Of a DNA stretch of 64,000 nt, positions 1-10,505 are shown piece by piece (the stretch's first letter is position 1; every line of letters starts with the position of its first letter). This stretch comes from Bidens hawaiensis (Eukaryota; Streptophyta; Magnoliopsida; Asterales; Asteraceae): contig JAIQDT010009183.1 in NCBI GenBank assembly GCA_021521415.1, forward strand, positions 24,400 through 88,399, in the 5' to 3' direction. The translations under genes and the position numbers were made by a program. Under the pieces are notes generated by a model. It saw only the letters and a list, made by a program, of their open reading frames with translations, made no database searches and had not been told where the DNA came from.

Positions 1-834
1 CTTGTAATCAAGACTTAAAACAAATCATTAAAACAATAATCTTATTTATAGGTTAACTTGTGCTTGTTTAAAGTTGGTTCTTGCTTTATCTTACACCGCA
101 TCGTTTATCAAGTGAGTAATCTCGTACCTAATCCCTTTTTGCTTTTAATGTTTTGGGATGTTCATGTGTTCATACAAACTTAGAGTCTTAAAACTGTTTA
201 TGAACTTTAGTCGCGCAGTATCCCATGTGTTGAGGACGTAGACTTGGCTGTTTATTTGTATGTGTGGATCATTAACCGTCTTGTCGGTCTATTCCGCAGT
301 TCTCATGGTACCATTAGATGAACACGGGAGAACTATCGTTTATGATTTTCTCTTTTGTTTACACATGCACAGTTTGTCTTGTTTGTGAGCTCAATTGTGA
401 GCACTGGCAGTCTTATGAATCTTAGAGTTGGTCCCGATCAGATTACACCCTTGTTGAAAACCAGACATACACATGTTGCGCGCAGATTTATTGTTATCTA
501 TGTATTGTATTAAACTTGATTTCTCACCAACACGCAAGTGTTTGACGTTTATTTTAACACATGTTCAGGTTTGCAGTAGCTGTTTTGGAGCTTGTGGACA
601 CATAGGACGTTTTTACTTTTGGACCTAGATTAAAATGTATCAAGACAAGTTATTGCTGTTCGAATATTTTGATTTATAATATATTGATTTATGTTGGTTT
701 ATTTATATCTTATGTATACGTTGCGCATGCGTGAATGAATATATTTATTAAATATTGACACCCAATAGTGTCACGAGTAATGAAACAATATGTGGCGCCC
801 CGATGTATAATCCGCCTTTGGTCGGGGTGTTACA
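1..834 (+). repeat. 5' LTR, right part (R/U5) of the Tekay-like element
   Basis: It matches 7209-8042 base for base by eye. It ends in GGGGTGTTACA, directly followed by the tRNA-Met-type primer-binding site. The U3 part and TATA box of this LTR lie left of the window. The last 80 bases hold two short inverted repeats, TGACAC/GTGTCA (756-773) and CCCCGA/TCGGGG (798-827). Confidence 0.95.
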
Positions 835-836
835 GA

Positions 837-850
837 TTGGTATCAGAGCT
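837..850 (+). other. Primer-binding site (initiator tRNA-Met type)
   Basis: TTGGTATCAGAGCT lies three bases after the LTR end. It matches the usual plant LTR-retrotransposon PBS, complementary to the 3' end of initiator tRNA-Met, where minus-strand DNA synthesis starts. Confidence 0.9.
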
Positions 851-1069
851 CGTTGACTTTAGGATAGGTGGTTAGACGTAACGGCCTAGAATACCTAAGA
901 GTCCCTTCTTGCGCATGAGAGAAATCTCATGTTTGCGCGCTTATTGTTAATTACTCGTTATTTATGAATATGCTCGCGCTTGCGCAGTATATGATTTTAT
1001 TACGCGATATTTCGATTTTTGTTGAATTTCGATTTTTATTGATTTTTCTTACATATTCGTTTGTTGGAT

Positions 1070-1331
1070 TTGAAAATCCGAAAAGTCATGGTGATACATG
1101 AATAATTGATTTTCAATTTTCATTTACGATTATGTTCTGAGGTTGGAGACTTGAAAAGTCATGGTGATACATGAATTGTCAACCTCCAATACTCATTTTC
1201 TTGTATATTTTATATTGAAGATTGAAAAGTCATGGTGATACATGAATCGTCAATCTCCAATACTCGTTTACTAGTCATTTTAAATTGGGAATTCGGAAAG
1301 TCATGGTGATACATGAATTGTCGATTCTTGA
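1070..1331 (+). repeat. Four repeated two-tier hairpins in the retrotransposon leader
   Basis: A 22-nt core containing AAGTCATGGTGATACATGAA occurs four times, at 1082-1103, 1155-1176, 1226-1247 and 1297-1318 (spacing 73, 71, 71). The core folds as TCATG-GTGATA-CATGA. Around each core lies a second, lower stem with different sequence in each unit: 1070-1078/1108-1116 (9 of 9 pairs), 1143-1154/1179-1189 (10 pairs, small internal loop), 1213-1225/1250-1262 (12 of 13), 1285-1295/1322-1331 (10 pairs with a bulge, some G-U). The set lies between PBS and gag start, where packaging or dimerisation signals sit in retroelements. A function in the RNA is inferred. Confidence 0.8.
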
Positions 1332-1480
1332 TTCGAATTTGTTACCTTTATTAAGTCTGCATTTAGGGTCATTTATTTTACTTTAACTTTTGACAGTAAC
1401 TGACTCCGCGAAACCAAGCTTTATAAGGTTATACTTTGCGCTAAAACCAAGATATTAACTAAAATTAAAACTTTTATAGA

Positions 1481-4249
1481 ATGCCTCCGCTATCAGCTCG
1501 CCATCTCAAGAAGAAAGAAGCCGCGCGCAGACGTTCGCTGCAACGTTCCCAGGAAATGGCCGCCGCAATAGCCCAAGCCTTGAGCCAAAATAATACCTCT
1601 GGTTACAACATTAAATCCTTTAACGCAGGTAACCCTCCAAAGTTCACAGGTCTTGAAGGAGCCACCGTGATGCTCCAGTGGCTTGAGAAAATAGAAAACA
1701 CTTTCCTCCATACCCAATGCCCCTCAGACAGACGAACCCTATATGCTTCCAGTGTCCTGGAATCCAGAGCGCTTACATGGTGGAATGGAGTAGCTCATGC
1801 GCGTGGCGCAGAGGCTGCTTCTAGCATGACATGGGAGGAATTCAAGGAAATTCTGACGCGAGAATTCTGCCCTCCCAACGAAGTTAAGCGCCTGGAGGAA
1901 GAATTCTGGAACTTGAAGCAATACAGCGGTGAAGCGCGCGAGTACGCGACGCGTTTCCACGAGCTAAGCTTACTGGTCCCTCACCTTGTTACCCCTTCCC
2001 GCCGAGCCATAGAGAAATTTCTTTGGGGTCTCCCCATGGAAATTCAAGATTCTGTATGGGCTAGAAACCCAGTTACCCTCTCTGACGCCATCGAGTTGGC
2101 CGCTGTGCTCAGCGACAACCATGTCAGAGCAGGAACCCTGTTCCTGCGGGGAGCTGAGAAGACCAAACCCACCAAAACTGTCTCTGAACCCGCAGCAACC
2201 AAACCAGAACCCTCAAACCATAACCAGAAACGTAGGCGCAGACAAGCCTATGCGCTTACCAGCCCGCCCATTGTCCAGCAACCCATCTACCAACCTCCAG
2301 TTTACGCGCCTAACCCACTGTCAGCCTACCCAACACCTCCTGTAGTCCACAACTATGCCTTAACCAATCCCGCACTCCCTGCCCCGCCTCCTAAGAAACC
2401 TTACACAGGAAACCACCCCTTTTGCCCAACCTGTAGATTTCACCACCCAACCCAAACCCCGTGTCGACTTTGTACCCGATGTGGCCGTACTGGTCACCTT
2501 GCAGAAAACTGTAGAGTCCTTCTCGCCAATCCAATTGCGCCAACACCACCAGTCTACCCGCAGAACCCACAACCAACCTACCAAAACCCACGACCCAGAA
2601 CGTGCTTTAACTGCGGTGATCCCAGTCATTTCCGGAACGCGTGCCCGAGACTACAAGTGCAAATCACACAAGCGAATCCGGTGAACCAGATTTCAAACCA
2701 AGTAACGCGTGGACGAGCTTTTAACATAACCGCGCACCAAGCGCAAGCGAATAATGACGTAGTTAATGGTACATTTTTGCTTAACGGATTTTATGCTTTT
2801 GTACTTTTTGATACTGGCGCCGATCGAAGTTTTATCTCTCGCGCCTTCGAGCAGAAGCTTGCGCGACCGCGCAACGATTTAAAAGAAGATTTTTCAGTTG
2901 AATTGGCTAACGGTGAAACTATTTTAATAAACTCAGTGATTAAAGATTGCACGCTTAACCTTAACGAAAACGATTTCCTGATCGACCTCATCCCCATGCC
3001 TCTTGGAAGCTTTGATGTTATCATTGGTATGGACTGGCTCTCGAAGAATCGCGCCGAAGTTATTTGCGCCAAGAAGATGATTCGCATCCCTCGAGAAAAT
3101 GGTGATCTTCATATCTACGGCGAGAAACCCTCCCGCGGTCTTAAACTTATGTCTTGCGCCGAAGCCCGAAGGCTCATGCGGAAGAAGTGTATTGCATTTC
3201 TAGCCCATGTGGTTAAACCTGCTGAAGAGAAGAAGCTTCGCGATATCCCTGTTGTGCGTGATTTTCCTGAAGTCTTTCCTGATGATCTTCCTGGTATCCC
3301 TCCCGCTCGTGAAGTCGAGTTCCGTATTGATCTTGTCCCTGGTGCTTCCCCCGTAGCTAAATCTCCTTATCGTCTTGCACCCGCTGAGATGCAAGAATTG
3401 GCAAGCCAACTTCAAGAGTTGACTGCCAATGGATTCATTCGCCCTAGCTCTTCGCCCTGGGGTGCTCCGGTGTTGTTCGTTAAAAAGAAAGATGGATCGT
3501 TTCGCATGTGTATTGATTACCGCGAGTTGAACAAACTCACCATTAAAAACCGGTATCCCTTACCGCGTATTGACGACCTCTTTGATCAACTCCAAGGTGC
3601 CTCTTGTTTTTCCAAGATCGATCTCCGCTCTGGCTATCACCAGTTGCGCATCCGCGATGAAGATGTTCCGAAGACTGCTTTTCGAACTCGTTATGGCCAT
3701 TTTGAATTCTTGGTCATGTCCTTCGGTTTAACCAACGCACCCGCCGTTTTCATGGATCTAATGAACCGGGTGTGTAGGCCTTTCTTGGATAAATTCGTGA
3801 TTGTGTTTATCGATGACGTTCTGATTTATTCTAAGACCAAGGCCGAGCATGAGCAACATCTTCGGTTGGTGTTGCAAAAGCTTCGAACCGAGCAGCTCTT
3901 TTCCAAGCTCTCCAAGTGTGAATTTTGGTCGGATGAAGTACAGTTTCTTGGCCATGTTGTTAACAAGATGGGTATTCATGTCGACCCATCCAAAATTGAA
4001 GCAATCAAGAACTGGATTACGCCATCCTCTCCTTCTGAGATCCGTTCCTTTCTGGGCTTAGCTGGTTATTACCGGCGCTTCATTTCGAACTTCTCGAAAA
4101 TCGCTTTGCCTTTAACAGCTCTAACGCACAAAGGTAAACCGTATATTTGGGGCTCGAAGCAAGAAGAAGCCTTTCTATCGCTCAAGCGTTTGTTGTGTGA
4201 AGCTCCTGTTCTTGCGCTACCTGAGGGTAATGATGATTTTGTCGTGTAG
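1481..4249 (+). CDS. Retrotransposon Gag-protease-reverse transcriptase (5' part of a broken polyprotein)
   Basis: 922 codons open from ATG 1481 to TAG 4247-4249. Order along the protein: Gag capsid region (about 60-240), proline-rich stretch, zinc knuckles CX2CX4HX4C at residues 331-344 and 375-388 (RNA binding), aspartic protease with DTGA at 444-447, then RT with YRELN and PLPR motifs and the active-site block FIDD at 776-779. The tether region ends in RNase H, which the TAG enters at its very start: the codon sits where the usual YCDAS motif has Tyr, and CDAS follows in frame after it. A single third-base change in a Tyr codon explains it. Gag and RT could still be made; RNase H and integrase would not be without readthrough. 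Confidence 0.93.
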   Translation: MPPLSARHLKKKEAARRRSLQRSQEMAAAIAQALSQNNTSGYNIKSFNAGNPPKFTGLEGATVMLQWLEKIENTFLHTQCPSDRRTLYASSVLESRALTWWNGVAHARGAEAASSMTWEEFKEILTREFCPPNEVKRLEEEFWNLKQYSGEAREYATRFHELSLLVPHLVTPSRRAIEKFLWGLPMEIQDSVWARNPVTLSDAIELAAVLSDNHVRAGTLFLRGAEKTKPTKTVSEPAATKPEPSNHNQKRRRRQAYALTSPPIVQQPIYQPPVYAPNPLSAYPTPPVVHNYALTNPALPAPPPKKPYTGNHPFCPTCRFHHPTQTPCRLCTRCGRTGHLAENCRVLLANPIAPTPPVYPQNPQPTYQNPRPRTCFNCGDPSHFRNACPRLQVQITQANPVNQISNQVTRGRAFNITAHQAQANNDVVNGTFLLNGFYAFVLFDTGADRSFISRAFEQKLARPRNDLKEDFSVELANGETILINSVIKDCTLNLNENDFLIDLIPMPLGSFDVIIGMDWLSKNRAEVICAKKMIRIPRENGDLHIYGEKPSRGLKLMSCAEARRLMRKKCIAFLAHVVKPAEEKKLRDIPVVRDFPEVFPDDLPGIPPAREVEFRIDLVPGASPVAKSPYRLAPAEMQELASQLQELTANGFIRPSSSPWGAPVLFVKKKDGSFRMCIDYRELNKLTIKNRYPLPRIDDLFDQLQGASCFSKIDLRSGYHQLRIRDEDVPKTAFRTRYGHFEFLVMSFGLTNAPAVFMDLMNRVCRPFLDKFVIVFIDDVLIYSKTKAEHEQHLRLVLQKLRTEQLFSKLSKCEFWSDEVQFLGHVVNKMGIHVDPSKIEAIKNWITPSSPSEIRSFLGLAGYYRRFISNFSKIALPLTALTHKGKPYIWGSKQEEAFLSLKRLLCEAPVLALPEGNDDFVV

Positions 4250-6094
4250 TGCGATGCATCCAACCAAGGTCTCGGTTGTGTTCTTATGCAACGAGGCAAG
4301 GTTATCGCTTACGCATCAAGGCAACTTAAGGTTCATGAAAAGAATTATACAACTCACGACCTCGAACTTGGTGCAGTTGTTTTTGCCTTGAAGATCTGGA
4401 GACACTACCTTTATGGTACTAAGTGTATCCTCTACACTGACCATAAAAGCCTTCAGCATATCTTTGATCAAAAGGAACTTAACATGAGGCAACGCCGATG
4501 GAACGAACTCATCAGCGATTACGATTGTGAGATCCGGTATCATCCTGGTAAGGCTAATGTGGTAGCCGATGCGCTCAGCCGAAAACCCTGCCAGCTTAAC
4601 TGTATCTTGCCGCGCACGCAGCTTCACTTCGCGCCGATTCAAAGCAACCTTGAATCGCGCATTCGTGACGCGCAGCGCGCATCCATCAGTAATGGTAACC
4701 TTCGCGCCGAGTTAGCGTGTGGCGCGGAAGCGCACTTTGTCCCTAATCTGAGTGGAATTCTCTGCTATCTCAATCGCATCTGGATTCCCTTTGATGAGAA
4801 TCTTCGCGCTGATATCCTGAGTGAAGCGCATAAATCTCGGTATTCCATTCATCCCGGCGCTGATAAGATGTACAAGGATTTGCGCATTACTTATTGGTGG
4901 CCCGGTATGAAAAAGGATATTGCTGTGTTCGTAGCTAGATGCCTGACTTGTTCTAAAGTAAAAGCTGAACACCAACGCCCATCTGGTTTGCTCGAACAAC
5001 CAGAAATTCCTACGTGGAAATGGGAAGGTATAGCGATGGACTTTATTACCAAGTTACCTTTGACAGCAAGTAAACATGATAGCATTTGGGTAATAGTGGA
5101 TCGTTTGACTAAGTCTGCTCACTTCCTGCCCATTCGTGAAAACTACCGTGTTGAGCAACTCGCGCAGCTTTATGTCAAGGAAATTGTCTGCCGCCATGGT
5201 ACTCCTTTGAGCATCATATCCGATCGCGATGGCCGTTTTATATCTCGCTTTTGGAAATCTCTCCAATCTGCGCTAGGAACTCGCTTGGACATGAGTACGG
5301 CATATCATCCTCAGACTGACGGTCAGTCTGAGCGAACTATTCAAACTCTTGAGGATATGCTCCGATCTTGTGTTCTTGATTTTGGAGGTAATTGGGATTC
5401 GCACCTGCCTTTGATCGAGTTCTCTTATAATAACAGCTATCATTCCAGTATCGGTATGGCCCCATTTGAAGCACTTTACGGTCGTAAGTGCCGCTCCCCG
5501 ATTTGTTGGAACGAAGTGGGTGAAACTCAAATCACAGGACCCGAACTTGTTCAAGAGACAACCGATAAAATCGCCAAGATCCGTGATCATCTGCTGACTG
5601 CTAGAAGCCGACAGAAGAGTTACGCAGATCGCAGACGAAAGCCTCTCGAATTTCAAGTTGGTGATCTTGTTCTCCTCAAAGTGTCGCCTTGGAAGGGTGT
5701 TGTCCGCTTTGGGAAGAAAGGTAAGCTTGCTCCTCGATATGTTGGACCATTCAAGATCATCGCGCGTGTGGGAAAAGTTGCCTACAGACTTGACCTGCCG
5801 CCCGCGCTCAGTAATGTGCATCCAACGTTCCATGTATCCAATCTAAAGAAGTGTTTAGCTGACGAGAACCTTCACATTCCACTTGATGAAGTTCAAGTTG
5901 ATGAAACTATGCACTTCGTTGAGAAGCCTGTTGAAATTATGGATCGCGAGGTTAAGCAAACCAAGCGCAGTCGCATCCCTATCGTGAAAGTTCGCTGGGA
6001 GTCCAAGCGCGGAGCCGAGTTTACATGGGAAAGGGAAGATCAAATGAAGATCAAGTACCCACACCTGTTCTCTGCGCAACCTACTTCGAGATAA
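4250..6094 (+). pseudogene. Retrotransposon RNase H-integrase part, separated from RT by one in-frame TAG
   Basis: Same frame as the upstream ORF; the first in-frame Met is at 4286. RNase H covers about 4250-4600 (CDAS, then YTDHKSL and ADALSR motifs). Integrase follows with an HHCC zinc finger (about 4840-4960), first catalytic Asp near 5040 (MDFI), second at 5222 (SDRDG) and Glu at 5330 (QSERT), that is D-35-E. Downstream are a GPY/F-like block (RYVGPFKI) and a tail with VKVRW and TWERE, similar to the degenerate chromodomain of Tekay elements, which in related elements guides insertion into chromatin. Apart from the stop before it, no frameshift or second stop is seen. Expression as a separate protein is unlikely, since gypsy elements make one polyprotein. 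Confidence 0.9.
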
Positions 6095-6114
6095 ATTTCG
6101 GGACGAAATTTCTT

Positions 6115-6128
6115 AAAGTAGGGGAGAC
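6115..6128 (+). other. Polypurine tract before the 3' LTR
   Basis: AAAGTAGGGGAGAC lies directly before the LTR start TGTGACATCT. It is the expected plus-strand primer site. Confidence 0.85.
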
Positions 6129-6481
6129 TGTGACATCTGCCCCGACCCAGGTACCCGTTTCTCTGACCCGAACTCTTTCTTTTATGATTTAATATTTATT
6201 TATACTTATATTTTACTTTTAATAATAATATATAATTTTCCTTCCCGCCTCTTTCTCTCTCTTTCTTTCCGCCGTCCCGTCCCTCTTCTCTCTTTCCGCC
6301 TTCTTTTCCCTCTTGTCGCCGTCCCGCCCTTACGCCTTGTTTCCCTCTTTTTCTTCTAACTCTTTGCTTGTCCTTTGTTCCTTCCCGCCTAAGGTTGTCT
6401 GCGCAGCTCCACGCGCCAGACTCCTTACAAGGAAGCCTGCGTGAAGACCACCTGTTACTGCGATACGCGAGACGAACTGTC

Positions 6482-6612
6482 CCCGCAGCGCGGTAAGGAT
6501 TTCAGTTCTTCCCGCGGCGCGCTATGGATACTGTTCTTCCCGCGACGCGCTAAGGAATATAGTTCTTCCCGCGGCGCGCTTAGAAATGAAGTTCTTCCCG
6601 CGACGCGTTAAG
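6482..6612 (+). promoter_or_regulatory. GC-rich tandem repeat in LTR U3, possible enhancer
   Basis: Four units start at 6505, 6533, 6562 and 6591 (period 28-29), each with GTTCTTCCCGCG followed by GCGC and alternating between CGGCGCGC and CGACGCG. A fifth weaker unit precedes. It lies about 430 bases upstream of the LTR TATA box. Repeats in this place often act as enhancers in plant LTRs; that role here is inferred. Confidence 0.6.
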
Positions 6613-7039
6613 GTTGTTTCTGACTGCCTTCGCGCTCGCGCTCTCTTGACCTTCTGTGTCTGCCTTCGCGCCTTAGCCTTCTCGCGCTGAACCCTTTGAG
6701 TTTTCTTCTGTTTAATCTAGCCGTTTGCTTTTGTGTTGTCTTATCTTTTGTGCTGTTGACCTAATCTGCTTTATGTCTGAAAAGTTACTTTCGGCGCAGC
6801 ATGCGCACCAACCCCATTGGTTGGCAGAAAAAGTGACTGACATTATCTTTTGAGATCTGCTTTTTTTCCATGCTTGACCAGTACCTTTTTCTGATCCGCC
6901 CATGCTTTTTACTGTTCTCTGACAGCTTTATCTTGCCCCCTGCAGCTGCCATATCTTTTGATATCTTTTGCTTTTGGAATCTTTTGCTTTTTGAGATCTT
7001 TTCCCCTTTTTCTAGGGATTGTGTTCCCTAGGGTTTCTC

Positions 7040-7047
7040 TATAAATA
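7040..7047 (+). promoter_or_regulatory. TATA box of the 3' LTR
   Basis: TATAAATA in the middle of the LTR, preceded by a TTTCCCTAGGGTT-like segment and followed by a pyrimidine-rich leader. The copy in the 5' LTR would drive the element but lies left of the window. Confidence 0.7.
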
Positions 7048-8042
7048 ATAGTATTATTTTTCCTAACACTACACACACAAAACACTTACTCTCTCCTGTT
7101 TTCCTTGCTCTCTGCCGCCTCCCTCTCTGCCTCCGTCTTCCTCCCTGTTCTGCCCTGTTTTCCGGTAATATATATTATATATAATAACTTACTTATTAAT
7201 TATGCTAACTTGTAATCAAGACTTAAAACAAATCATTAAAACAATAATCTTATTTATAGGTTAACTTGTGCTTGTTTAAAGTTGGTTCTTGCTTTATCTT
7301 ACACCGCATCGTTTATCAAGTGAGTAATCTCGTACCTAATCCCTTTTTGCTTTTAATGTTTTGGGATGTTCATGTGTTCATACAAACTTAGAGTCTTAAA
7401 ACTGTTTATGAACTTTAGTCGCGCAGTATCCCATGTGTTGAGGACGTAGACTTGGCTGTTTATTTGTATGTGTGGATCATTAACCGTCTTGTCGGTCTAT
7501 TCCGCAGTTCTCATGGTACCATTAGATGAACACGGGAGAACTATCGTTTATGATTTTCTCTTTTGTTTACACATGCACAGTTTGTCTTGTTTGTGAGCTC
7601 AATTGTGAGCACTGGCAGTCTTATGAATCTTAGAGTTGGTCCCGATCAGATTACACCCTTGTTGAAAACCAGACATACACATGTTGCGCGCAGATTTATT
7701 GTTATCTATGTATTGTATTAAACTTGATTTCTCACCAACACGCAAGTGTTTGACGTTTATTTTAACACATGTTCAGGTTTGCAGTAGCTGTTTTGGAGCT
7801 TGTGGACACATAGGACGTTTTTACTTTTGGACCTAGATTAAAATGTATCAAGACAAGTTATTGCTGTTCGAATATTTTGATTTATAATATATTGATTTAT
7901 GTTGGTTTATTTATATCTTATGTATACGTTGCGCATGCGTGAATGAATATATTTATTAAATATTGACACCCAATAGTGTCACGAGTAATGAAACAATATG
8001 TGGCGCCCCGATGTATAATCCGCCTTTGGTCGGGGTGTTACA

Positions 8043-8370
8043 CCGGCCGCGGTTTAACAAAACCGTTAAAATAATGCAACACGAGCCTCCTCACCCTCGG
8101 TCATCCCCAAGTAATATATTTGACTCGGTCACAGTTTAATAAAACAAAATCACGCAACACGAGCCTCCTCACCCCGGGTCATCCCCAAGTAATATATTTG
8201 ACTCGGTCGCGGTTTAACATCCAAACATGTGATACGGGCCTCCTCACCCCGGGTCTTCCCCAAGTAATATATATTTGACCCGACCACGGTTCATACATCC
8301 AAGCACATGATACGGGCCTCCTCACCCCGGGTCTTCCCCAAGTAATATATTTGACCCGATCACGGCTTAA
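8043..8370. repeat. Tandem repeat, about 76-bp unit, 4 copies
   Basis: The motif CCTCCTCACC recurs at about 8086, 8164, 8239 and 8317, each time followed by a CCCCAAGTAATATATTTGAC-like segment and a CGGTC-rich segment. Copies differ by small indels, so the array is older than the 100-bp array beside it. Confidence 0.8.
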
Positions 8371-9570
8371 CATCAGGGTCGAGCAAACGTACAACCCAAA
8401 CACGTAACATTCGGCGCATGCAACACAAGGTAGGCATACGCAACATTCAGTAGTCGAGACGACTACAAACATTCAGGGTCGAGCAAACGTACAACCCAAA
8501 CACGTAACATTCGGCGCATGCAACACAAGGTAGGCATACGCAACATTCAGTAGTCGAGACGACTACAAACATTCAGGGTCGAGCAAACGTACAACCCAAA
8601 CACGTAACATTCGGCGCATGCAACACAAGGTAGGCATACGCAACATTCAGTAGTCGAGACGACTACAAACATTCAGGGTAGAGCAAACGTACAACCCAAA
8701 CACGTAACATTCGGCGCATGCAACACAAGGTAGGCATACGCAACATTCAGTAGTCGAGACGACTACAAACATTCAGGGTCGAGCAAACGTACAACCCAAA
8801 CACGTAACATTCGGCGCATGCAACACAAGGTAGGCATACGCAACATTCAGTAGTCGAGACGACTACAAACATTCAGGGTCGAGCAAACGTACAACCCAAA
8901 CACGTAACATTCGGCGCATGCAACACAAGGTAGGCATACGCAACATTCAGTAGTCGAGACGACTACAAACATTCAGGGTCGAGCAAACGTACAACCCAAA
9001 CACGTAACATTCGGCGCATGCAACACAAGGTAGGCATACGCAACATTCAGTAGTCGAGACGACTACAAACATTCAGGGTAGAGCAAATGTACAACCCAAA
9101 CACGTAACATTCGGCGCATGCAACACAAGGTAGGCATACGCAACATTCAGTGGTCGAGACGACTACAAACATTCAGGGTCGAGCAAACGTACAACCCAAA
9201 CACGTAACATTCGGCGCATGCAACACAAGGTAGGCATACGCAACATTCAGTGGTCGAGACGACTACAAACATTCAGGGTCGAGCAAACGTACAACCCAAA
9301 CACGTAACATTCGGCGCATGCAACACAAGGTAGGCATACGCAACATTCAGTAGTCGAGACGACTACAAACATTCAGGGTCGAGCAAACGTACAACCCAAA
9401 CACGTAACATTCGGCGCATGCAACACAAGGTAGGCATACGCAACATTCAGTAGTCGAGACGACTACAAACATTCAGGGTCGAGCAAACGTACAACCCAAA
9501 CACGTAACATTCAGCGCATGCAACACAAGGTAGGCATACGCAACATTCAGTAGTCGAGACGACTACAACA
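8371..9570. repeat. Tandem array of a 100-bp unit, 12 near-identical copies
   Basis: CAGGGTCGAGCAAACGTAC recurs at exactly 100-base spacing from 8371 to 9471. Copies differ by only a few point changes: GGGTA for GGGTC in the units at 8671 and 9071, AAATGT at 9071, TGGTC for TAGTC in two units, and one change in the last. Such uniformity means recent amplification or gene conversion. It contains no reading frame worth calling. Confidence 0.95.
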
Positions 9571-9597
9571 TCGCCAAATATAGTCCAAGCAATAATG

Positions 9598-9604
<7 letters not shown>

Positions 9605-9639
<35 letters not shown>
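9605..9639. repeat. (AT)n microsatellite
   Basis: About 17 AT units between the 100-bp array and the 38-bp array. Confidence 0.9.
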
Positions 9640-9641
<2 letters not shown>

Positions 9642-9688
9642 ACATCCCAAGGCCTACCTTATGTTAGCAAGCCTATATAAATTCGTTT

Positions 9689-10132
9689 AAAAACATTTCA
9701 AGAGTTTAAAATCAAAACGAGATTATAAAACATTCCAAGAGTTTAAATATAAAAACGAGATTATAAAACATTCCAAGAGTCTAAATATAAAAACTGGATT
9801 ATAAAACATTCCAAGAGTTTAAATATAAAAACGAGATTATAAAACATTCCAAGAGTTTAAATATAAAAACTGGATTATAAAACATTTCAAGAGTTTAAAT
9901 ATAAAAACTGGATTATAAAACATTCCAAGAGTTTAAATATAAAAACTGGATTATAAAACATTCCAAGAGTTTAAATATAAAAACGAGATTATAAAACATT
10001 CCAAGAGTTTAAATATAAAAACTGGATTATAAAACATTCCAAGAGTTTAAATATAAAAACTGGATTATAAAAAAATTCCAAGAGTTTAAATATAAAAACT
10101 GGATTATAAAACATTCCAAGAGTTTAAAATAT
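9689..10132. repeat. Tandem array of a 38-bp unit, about 12 copies, two variants
   Basis: The unit contains ACATTCCAAGAGTTTAAATA and ends in either CGAG or CTGG before ATTAT. The two variants alternate irregularly along the array, which suggests block duplication rather than simple unit-by-unit growth. Confidence 0.9.
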
Positions 10133-10235
10133 AATACGGGATACGAACAGTTAGGCCATCATCAACACTAAGTATTCGTACTTAGACATCTATATACATC
10201 CATATATTTATATCCCTATAAATACCGTCCAAATA

Positions 10236-10505
10236 ATAACATCAGGGTCGAGCACACGTACAACCCAAACACGTAACATCTCATCCAAGTAATAACATCA
10301 GGGTCGAGCACACGTACAACCCAAACACGTAACATCTCATCCAAGTAATAACATCAGGGTCGAGCACACGTACAACCCAAACACGTAACATCTCATCCAA
10401 GTAATAACATCAGGGTCGAGAACACGTACAACCCAAACACGTAACATCTCATCCAAGTAATAACATCAGGGTCGAGCACACGTACAACCCAACACGTAAC
10501 ATCAG
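10236..10505. repeat. Tandem array of a 56-bp unit, 5 copies
   Basis: ATCAGGGTCGAGCACACGTA recurs at 10241, 10297, 10353, 10409 and 10465. The first 37 bases of the unit equal those of the 100-bp unit at 8371-9570 except for one base (CACACG for CAAACG), so the two arrays share a founder module. Confidence 0.9.

Larger units (their letters stand above)
1..8042 (+). mobile_element. Ty3/gypsy LTR retrotransposon, Tekay/Del-like chromovirus, 5' end cut by window
   Basis: The element runs from inside its 5' LTR through primer-binding site, leader, gag-pol, polypurine tract and a complete 3' LTR. Domain order is Gag, two zinc knuckles, aspartic protease, RT, RNase H, integrase, GPY/F-like region and a chromodomain-like tail, which is the Ty3/gypsy order; the C-terminal tail ending in TWERE...YPHLF resembles Tekay/Del elements. 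The 834 bases of 5' LTR in the window match the 3' LTR at a constant offset of 7208 with no difference that I can find, so insertion was recent. One TAG splits the polyprotein, so this copy would need readthrough or help in trans. The right-hand TSD would be CCGGC at 8043-8047; the left one lies outside the window. Confidence 0.95.
6129..8042 (+). repeat. 3' LTR of the Tekay-like element, complete, 1914 bp
   Basis: It starts TGTGACA and ends TGTTACA, an imperfect terminal inverted repeat with TG/CA ends. A TATAAATA box at 7040-7047 and the CT-rich stretch after it mark the likely promoter and transcript start. U3 carries a GC-rich tandem repeat (6482-6612). The last 834 bases equal the 5' LTR part. 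Confidence 0.95.

Noticed and set aside
5273..5833. 186-codon minus-strand ORF
   Set aside because: Antisense shadow of the integrase region.
8179..8472. 97-codon minus-strand ORF
   Set aside because: It lies in the 76-bp and 100-bp tandem arrays and repeats with them.
8371..9570. CRISPR-like direct repeat array
   Set aside because: Units are contiguous, without unique spacers, and the genome is that of a plant.
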